Origin: Chara braunii
Lineage: Eukaryota; Streptophyta; Charophyceae; Charales; Characeae
Direction of reading: 5' to 3'
Assembly (NCBI GenBank): GCA_003427395.1
Contig: BFEA01000039.1
Location: 959,221 to 998,280, forward strand
Length of the DNA stretch: 39,060 bases
Part shown: positions 32,390 to 39,060 of the stretch, one piece after another
Position numbering within the stretch: position 1 is the first letter of the stretch
Layout of the letters: each line of letters opens with the position of its first letter
The notes under the pieces: generated by a model
The model's input: the letters and a program-made list of their open reading frames with translations, nothing else
Databases searched by the model: none
Told to the model about the DNA's origin: nothing
Program-made: the position numbers and the translations under genes

Positions 32390-32790
32390 GGTCTCTCCCT
32401 CCCAGCCTCAACATTCTCCCTACCGCAACCCCTACTTGCGCCACTCTCAAATCGCCAGTGGCTCCCGGCCTCTTTTTCCCAATACGGGTTTTACCCTCCC
32501 TCCCAGCCTCAACATTCTCCCTTGCACAACCCCTACTCCCCCGTGTTAGAGCGCCAGTGGCTCCCGGTCTCCCTTGCACAACCCCTACTCCCCCGTGTTA
32601 GAGCGCCAGTGGCTCCCGGTCTCCCTTGCACAACCCCTACTCCCCCGTGTTAGAGCGCCCGTGACTCCCAGTCTCCCTTGCACAACCCCTACTCCCCCGT
32701 GTTATAGCACCAGTGGCTCCCGGTCTGCCTTGCACAACCCCTACTCCCCCGTGTTAGAGCGCCAGTGGCTCCCGACCATTTTTCCCAATA
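32390..32790 (+). repeat. 52-bp minisatellite, five units plus partial flanks
   Basis: Five 52-base units start at 32519, 32571, 32623, 32675 and 32727, each CCCTTGCACAACCCCTACTC followed by CCCCGTGTTAGAGCGCCAGTGG and CTCCCGGTCT. Variants are mostly in units 3-5. Partial copies without the middle part precede them (32396-32518). Because 52 is not a multiple of 3, each frame cycles through three peptides, so the open frames are unlikely to be genes. Confidence 0.95.
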
Positions 32791-32858
32791 TGGATTTTTG
32801 CCTCTCCCAACCTCAACAGTCCGAACCTTTCCACAGTCTAATGTACCCTATCCGAATT

Positions 32859-33423
32859 CTGTGTAACCGTTTGAACGCCGTGAACGCGCGTTCGCTTTCA
32901 AATGTGCGTTTGAATGCGGATTGCGCATTCGCGTTCAAAATTGAATGGCGTTCAATAATTTTTTATTTTTTTATTTAAAAAAAAAAATCATTTTAATGCC
33001 TAAAAATAACTTTTTTTTCTGATTTTTTTTTTTATGAGTTCTGTATGATGTGAGGTACATGCCTCTCAATTTTGGAGTCATTTTGCTAAGGCAAAAAAAA
33101 ATGAAAAATCGCCAAAGATGGCGGTCTCAAATCGTGTTCGCTCACTAATTTCAATTCTTTTACTTTTTTTTTTTTTTTCTGTTTTCTATTTTTTTTCCCA
33201 ATTTGGTAACGAATTTAGATGTAATGCTCAGGCAAATGTTGTTTATTTTATTTTTATTCATAACATAGTTTGTTTTCGGAATTTTTTTAGGGTTTTTTTT
33301 TTTTTTTTTTTTTTTTCCCGCGCGGAATTGAAGTCCACGTTCGGTCCCGTTCATTGAACGCGCGTGCATTCCGTTCAATTTCTGAACGGAAAACCCGCGT
33401 TCAATGAACGCGCGGTTTCACAG
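32859..33423. mobile_element. 565-bp foldback/MITE-like element rich in GTTCAA/TTGAAC
   Basis: Left end CTGTGTAACCG and right end, read inverted, CTGTGAAACCG. Both lead into GC-rich subterminal DNA with many TTGAAC/GTTCAA and GAACGCGCG words. The middle is very AT-rich (32955-33320). TCCGA lies within 8 bases outside the left end and directly outside the right end, a possible decayed 8-bp target duplication. No transposase. Clustered subterminal motifs are typical of transposase-binding sites in hAT-like elements, which is an inference. Confidence 0.5.
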
Positions 33424-33632
33424 TCCGATGCACATAGGAATAGAGAAAATTCTTAGCAGACTATATTCACCATGAAGTAACACGAAATTTTATTTTGTTT
33501 TCTTAAGAGTGTTTGTTTTAAATTTTAATAATCCTCAAATACGTATTTGTTTTGTTTCTTTTGATATCAACTTGTATCCACTAATGAATCAAGTCAACGT
33601 GGAAAAAATGTCGCCCATCAGCCTTCTGTTCT

Positions 33633-33651
33633 GTGTGAATGACATTCACAC
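33633..33651. repeat. Perfect palindrome GTGTGAATG-A-CATTCACAC
   Basis: Nine-base arms with a single-base spacer. Isolated, no associated gene. Confidence 0.8.
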
Positions 33652-33810
33652 TTCTTTGTAGCGAAGGCCACTGGTTAGGTACCGCTTTCACTGATGAAAA
33701 CTCCAATTATTATTAGTATGCGCAACGTGCGCCCTCGCACTGCTACTTCGGGGCTTTTCTTTTGCCGTCGTATACTATATATGCTCACCTATATTATATG
33801 CTCACCTATA

Positions 33811-33824
33811 TTAAACCACCAGTA
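33811..33824 (+). repeat. TTAAACCACCAGTA end sequence
   Basis: Same 14 bases as the terminal repeats at 11952 and 12086. Located 25 bases outside the start of the right inverted-duplication arm. Confidence 0.5.
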
Positions 33825-33965
33825 CCTCCGAAGGTGGCGGCGGATGTTCGGGTAATACTGAATGTTCGGGTTCAGCCCGGCAATGCGGTGTAATCCTGGT
33901 TACAGGCTGTGTACCTAATCCTGAACAGCCCCGATGCAGTCTGGTACCTTCATTATTTTCCCATC

Positions 33966-34042
33966 TGGATAATAATGGACTTGAACCGCTGGCTGGCTCT
34001 CTCGGTGTAAATTGGGCAATCTACCAACTGAGCTAATTACCC
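33966..34042 (-). pseudogene. tRNA-Val-like pseudogene (right-arm copy)
   Basis: Counterpart of 25699-25774. The D and T arms and the TAC anticodon remain. The anticodon stem is changed (GATTGCCCAAT in place of GAGTGCCTCAT). The 3' acceptor strand ATTATCC still pairs with GGGTAAT apart from one wobble. Confidence 0.55.
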
Positions 34043-36779
34043 AAATGTGTTGTTCCCAATCTAAAGCCCCCTTCTTCTATTCACAAACAAAACCAGCAGT
34101 TTTGCCTACTTGCCACCATACCAGACCTTGCTGGAGAATCCTTAGCGGACCCTAGCAAATTTCCCCCCTGGCCTTCCTGGACTCTCTGGTAAGCATTCCA
34201 TACCCAAATTTCAGTTCCATCCCTGTAACTGCACCTATCTCCTAGCCTACCACTGTCTGAGACGCACAAACGCAACATGGAACATGAAGCACAGGGACAC
34301 AGACTTGACTCAAACAAGCACATGGAGACAGAATTGGACACATACATCATTAGCAGGACACAAAGAACCAGAGCAGCACAGCAACAACAAGCTTAGACTC
34401 GGAATGTCAGCGAGACCAGATTGAGGACAACACCTTGGTCAAAAAAAGAAAGATTTCCTCAATTTGTAACTGCATGACTAAGTGCACACCCCTTTCATCG
34501 CCACAATGTCAATCTGATAGCAAAAAGTCAGCTTTCCAACGCACACCTTCGTCATCATGTTTGTTCTTCTTTGTCTTTATTACCTTTCTTTTTGTCTTGA
34601 AGCACAAAATCCAACTCCGTTGGATCATACTTATCAGAGCTGCCAGTCTGTTTCTAACAAATCATGCGTCAAAAGTGCACATCTCTCTCCACTCCCCTTA
34701 CCTGCTGCTTTTTTTTCTTCGCCCGGTGTTGTGGCATCTGAAGGCTGCTTCCTCTTCTCTTCGATCCGGTTTTTACCCTTCTCTTGTCATCCTATGCAGG
34801 CGGTACCTTCGCCATTGAGATGACAAGGTTGTTTGATCTCCGGAGCACTCAATAAGGTCAGCTGAATTCATCACGAGGTGTACAGCAGAAGGGTCAGAGC
34901 AGAAGCATGTGGCAGTTGCAGGGTGACTTTCAAGCTCCATGGGTGGGTGGGTAGATGGGTCCGTCCCTCAGCAGACTGAAATCGCAAACAGCAACGGTGT
35001 CAGATGCGAAGGTTCTACATGCATGCATCTGCACGTACTGGTGTTTAACCTTCGCATGTAGGCATGTAGGTGTACATAGTACTTACTCCTGCATATGACT
35101 CGTACATAGTCCATACACGTTCAATACGGCTCCTGTATGTATGGACAATGCAGGAGGGATGGAGATGGCGATACCATCAATGGCAATGGCAGGGCATAGA
35201 GGAGGGTCATCATAGGCAGGTAGGACAACTTATTTCTCACAACTTGTGCTTGTTATTGGCAAGTCACCTACGCGAAAGAGAGGGAGAGCATCCATCTAGT
35301 AACTGCAAGTTATCAGCCATGAGCTTGCATGTCATAGCCCCGAATGTGGTTGTCCGTGCAGCATAAAACGTAGGAAGCGAAGGTTTTGATGGTCTGCAAG
35401 TTCGCAAAGATAAGGTGAATCAACAAAAGAAGTTAACCGAGATTAACCTGTTGATGACGGAGGTTAGGTGTTGATATAGGCTAGGTTCTGAGGGAGTTTT
35501 ACAAAAAGTTAACAAACATTGGAAACTTCAACAAAGTTTGACTTTCCATTGTCTCCAAGCTTTGGATGGTTTGTGATGCAGACAGATCAATTGCAAGCAA
35601 CAAGCAGGTACGTGAAAAAGCTAAGGAGAATGGCAGGTGTTTGATTTGCTGAAGCGGGAACCCCCCAACAACAATGTAATTGTGTTGTTGTGCTTGATTT
35701 GGTGAGTTGCAAAGTTCCGAGATGCTATTTGTTATCATTGGTCCAAAATATCAAGTTTGATGTTGGAAAGTCTAAATGGGAACAACAATCCTATGGACTG
35801 GGACGGCCCGAAAACCAAGCGATCTTTAGTCATGCAATGAAGTACTGACGGTTAGGTTCTGCAACCAACAGCTTGGTGATCAAACGAGTGAGTCCAAGTG
35901 TAGCAGGCATGCTTGCTTTCTGAGCAGTGATGATCCACCAGCATGACTCCACAGAAGGATGGTATGTGTGTATGGAGTCGGTGTTGCCTTCATGCGGATA
36001 TTTAAGGCAGGACAGAGGTTTTAATTGGGTGTAGAAGGACACCCGTGTAGGGTGTACCCGTGTGTATTTTATGAACTATCATGAAGTTGGTAGTGCCTTG
36101 ATGCTGATTAAATGCAGGGCAGGCAGATGTTTGATTGAGTGAGGAAGACGAGTGTTTGATTTCGTAGTGTTGGGATTCAACTGTGGTGTTCGGAAGCAAG
36201 CAAAGTGGAGTGGAGAGCAGAAAGGTAATTGTTGGAGGGTGCAGAAGTTGTGAACCTTGAAGATACTCTTTTCTTTGAGCATGTTCACTGTGTACGGTAG
36301 TAGTGTCTATCTAAGGAAACATGGTTCAACATTGTTGTGATTTGAGGTTTCGTTGATTTCACGCTTCATTGAGGGTAAACTTCCTTGATCCATCAGTCGG
36401 GAATTTCATTGATTGGAAGCTTTGTTGATTGGAAGCTTCGTTGATTGGAAGCTTTGTTGATCGGCGACTTTGGTGGTGGGAAGGTCCATTGGTTGGACAC
36501 TCTGTCCGTTTGATGTTTCCTGCATTGGAAGCGTTTTTGATGGGAAGCTCCTTTGCTTCGGAGCATCTTTGATTGAAAGTTTCTTTGATTAGAACTTAGG
36601 CAAATGTAAAGAGAGGAAGTAGATGACAGTTCAGTCTGTCGTTAAGTTTCAAAGCTGAATGTTATTGCGACACCCTTATATTGATTGCGATATCTCAAGC
36701 TTGTTGTTTCAGAAACGTTGTTTCAGAAACATTTTAAACTCGTTTTGTAGGAAAAGAAGGGAAAAAATAAAAATCTGAT
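34043..36779. other. Upstream part of right arm, no gene supported
   Basis: Collinear with the left arm. 36410-36460 holds the mirrored ATTGG-containing 16-base repeats. From 35534 onward it lies in the near-identical tract. Short open frames match the left arm because of this identity. Confidence 0.4.
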
Positions 36780-36794
36780 TTTTGGTGGTTGGAG

Positions 36795-38628
36795 ATGAAG
36801 CCAGCAAAGAGGAAGGGAGTAAGAAAGAGCTGTCTGCTGCTTGTGTTGGTGATCGGAGCATTTGCTCTGATCTACCCAGCGCTTATGCCATTCTTAGGCC
36901 AGTTGTCAGAATGGCTCGCGCCCTATGGTCGGCAGGAGAAGATGCAGGAAATCGATGGCAGGACTNGAGAGGCCAGCAGTGGGCAAGAAGGTGCAAGTCC
37001 CAACGTGTTGATGTCTCAGGAGATAATAGACATCAAAGGCTCCTTGGATGAGGTTCGACTGCTTCTCGTTCAATCGATCAACAGCTTCGTGTGGCATCGC
37101 CCTCCNGCCTTCCTAAGTGCGAACAGCACTGAGAGAGTGCCACAATCGCAATTTCTTGTGAACCAGACAGCTGCTGCGGATGGCAAGAATCAGTATAATC
37201 AGCCAATTCCCAGCTCCGGACGGTGTCCCGTTGTGATGCATGCCCCGGCGTTGACTTGGACCCCTCATGCAGGCAAGTACCTCATGGCCATGTGCGTAGT
37301 TGGACGAATGGGAAACCGAATGGAATGCCTGATGAGTTCAATGATTGCAGCTGCGATTCTTAATCGGACGTTGATATATCCTGACTCAGAGTTTGGCTAT
37401 GATTTTGGCAGTCTTGTTGACCTGGAACACATATGGTCCAGTGATGGTTACTCTGAGCGCATTTCGACAGGCTCGGGCGGCAGAAGGCCGCCCTGTTTTA
37501 ATTGACCGGCTCACTTGCCTTCTCAATCAACGGAATGAGCGATCAGTTGCAGCATTCAAGGATACAACTGGCATCCGTGTTGTTGAAGAGGATTGAGCGT
37601 CCACTTATGAGGCATTCTCAATCTCAGTGATCACAAAATAGTTTGCCACAAACTACAACTACACAGATGAGGTGCTGGCTATAGGTGAAGGGTTCGGTTA
37701 AAACATGGGTCGACTCTTCTCACTGGCATGGGCAGGAAAGGAACCGTGAATTGTGAGTTAAGGTTTAAGGTTCCAGTGCACAGGCCGCATTGCAACATTC
37801 TTTACACAGCACAGGACTTTGTGAAGACATTCCTGGGGCCAAGGTACCTCAGCGTCCATCTGAGGAGGACAGACTCCATTGGTTACGGCAGCGACCGCAG
37901 GAAAAATTGCTACTACCCGATACCCCATGTGGCCGAGTGTCTGGAGCAGCAGGCAAAGGCTGCAGACTGCAATGTTGTTTTTTCTTGCTATGGATGTGTC
38001 TCCATACGAGGTGGAATTGTTGAAAGATCTCCTAAGCAGATCAACGAACTGGTCCCTCACTCTTGTGCAACTGCCAATTAACTTAGGCCTCCCTTCTGGG
38101 CTCGATTGGGCGCAGCCACTGACCCATAATCAATGCCAGTACGTTGAGGTGACGACCTTCCTTGACCGTGTCATATCTGCCGCGGGTTCCACATTTCTCT
38201 ATCCCCAACAGAGCACCTTCAGTTGTGAAGTCATCCGCCTTAGGACTGCTTGGCAGTTGAATGGGTGTCAGGACAATTCACTGTGCAATGGCGATGAGAC
38301 AGAGGATCTCCCTGCCCATTACAATCTTGAAACGCTTTCCAAAATAATTGCCTATGGTGCACAGTCCCGAGACCTTAAACCACGCAATGGCTGGTAACCA
38401 GGTTCCAAAATCCAGACTCCAAGCTCGCTCTTTCGAGCCACATTTCTTCGTTGAGGCTCGCTCAAGCAGAAAGGTCTGGCCAGAGTGGTTGGAGACACTT
38501 GAAGAAACTCACCAGAGTCGTAACTGTATGATATCGGGCGACTTCCTCATAGTGTGTTGCGAAGAAGACACAGAAATCTGGATTTACGTGTTGGAAAGTC
38601 AACAAACAAAGTAAGAACGCAACCCTAG
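36795..38628 (+). pseudogene. O-fucosyltransferase pseudogene
   Basis: Copy of the gene at 21190-22893. The first about 640 bases are intact and match the left copy exactly where readable, including membrane anchor and GRMGNRMECL. Just after, a 26-base deletion following ACACAT near 37433 shifts the frame. In the ancestral frame there are stops at 37594 (TGA), 37639 (TAG), 37699 (TAA) and 37747 (TGA), a small insertion near 37760, and an extra T in a T-run near 37980. HLRRTD and STFS remain readable in pieces. About 174 extra bases (38378-38551) interrupt the 3' end. It cannot yield the full enzyme. It could at most give a truncated protein of about 236 residues without the catalytic blocks. 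Confidence 0.92.
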
Positions 38629-38646
38629 CACGGAGGAGGATCAAAC

Positions 38647-38656
38647 TGTGTGTGTG

Positions 38657-38694
<38 letters not shown>

Positions 38695-38712
38695 TGTGTG
38701 TGTGTGTGTGTG
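38647..38712. repeat. (TG)n microsatellite
   Basis: About 32 TG units with GAGCG and TATG interruptions. It occupies the position of the (CT)n/(GA)n tract in the left arm. Confidence 0.97.
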
Positions 38713-38966
38713 AGCTGGCGGACGTGGATGGAAGTCATGTTTTTTATGATATTTGCTTTTCTTACAAGCAAAAAGTGACGATTCAAGAGCATATGACATT
38801 TTTGCCGCGGATGGTGGGGACCTACATGCTTATGACCAGTTGTGGATGGCACCATAATGCTGCCATTCATGGATGTTGAGCCAGCTGTTGAGCTCCCTTT
38901 TATTATCTTCAAGTCTGGGGGCTAGCTGTTAATTAGTGCATAGATACCCACAACAAGTAGCCCCTT

Positions 38967-39060
<94 letters not shown>
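38967..39060. repeat. Poly-T tract at window end
   Basis: T runs with occasional C become uninterrupted T to the last base. It may be a retroposon tail or a sequencing/assembly edge. Confidence 0.9.

Larger units (their letters stand above)
33850..38968 (+). repeat. Right arm of 5.1-kb inverted duplication
   Basis: Reverse-complement partner of 20801-25903. Near-identity is confined to 35534-37434. The one substitution I found in it is at 36678 (A here, equivalent to G on the gene strand of the left arm at 23010). Outside this tract there are many substitutions and indels. The arm ends as a long poly-T begins. Confidence 0.93.

Noticed and set aside
32574-32978. 134-codon frame
   Set aside because: Mostly translation of the 52-bp minisatellite in cycling frames.

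Overview
This is an intergenic-looking, repeat-rich window of a nuclear eukaryotic genome. Evidence for this is the Ty3/gypsy retrotransposon debris with two LTRs, U6 snRNA-like and tRNA-derived sequences, long (CT)n/(GA)n/(TG)n microsatellites, poly-A/T tracts, MITE-like foldbacks, single ambiguous Ns and a 415-base N gap. The only intact gene encodes a type II membrane O-fucosyltransferase-like protein whose motifs resemble the streptophyte families. A plant-lineage genome, perhaps a charophyte alga with TE-rich intergenic space, is my inference and not something the sequence proves.

Layout. 1-6.3 kb: GC-rich non-coding sequence with a three-copy dispersed repeat, a perfect palindrome, and a head-to-head tRNA-like/U6-like composite near 3.2 kb. 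6.3-7.2 kb: possible LTR-type sequence. 7.4-8.2 kb: eleven regularly spaced hairpins with a conserved core and differing but still paired flanking stems. This is the most unusual structure here. 8.6-14.7 kb: AT-rich DNA with many short tandem duplications and two short terminal-inverted-repeat elements. 14.8-15.5 kb: a (CT)n block broken by the N gap. 15.5-20.8 kb: mostly unassigned, with one exon-like reading frame and a U6 retropseudogene.

20.8-25.9 kb and 33.85-38.97 kb are the two arms of a roughly 5.1-kb inverted duplication. The left arm carries the intact O-fucosyltransferase gene (minus strand). The right arm carries a decayed copy (plus strand). The first half of the gene plus about 1.25 kb of upstream DNA is almost identical between arms (about 1.9 kb, colinear without net indels, one substitution seen). 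It also shares ambiguous bases at the same positions. The rest has diverged clearly and the right copy has stops and frameshifts. Either a recent gene-conversion tract or an assembly artefact would explain this mosaic.

Between the arms lie a three-copy repeat, a (GA)n tract, a degraded Ty3/gypsy element (27.0-31.3 kb, two LTRs, RT-RNase H-integrase remnants, no gag), a 52-bp minisatellite, and a 565-bp foldback element rich in GTTCAA. No operon-like or multi-gene system is present.
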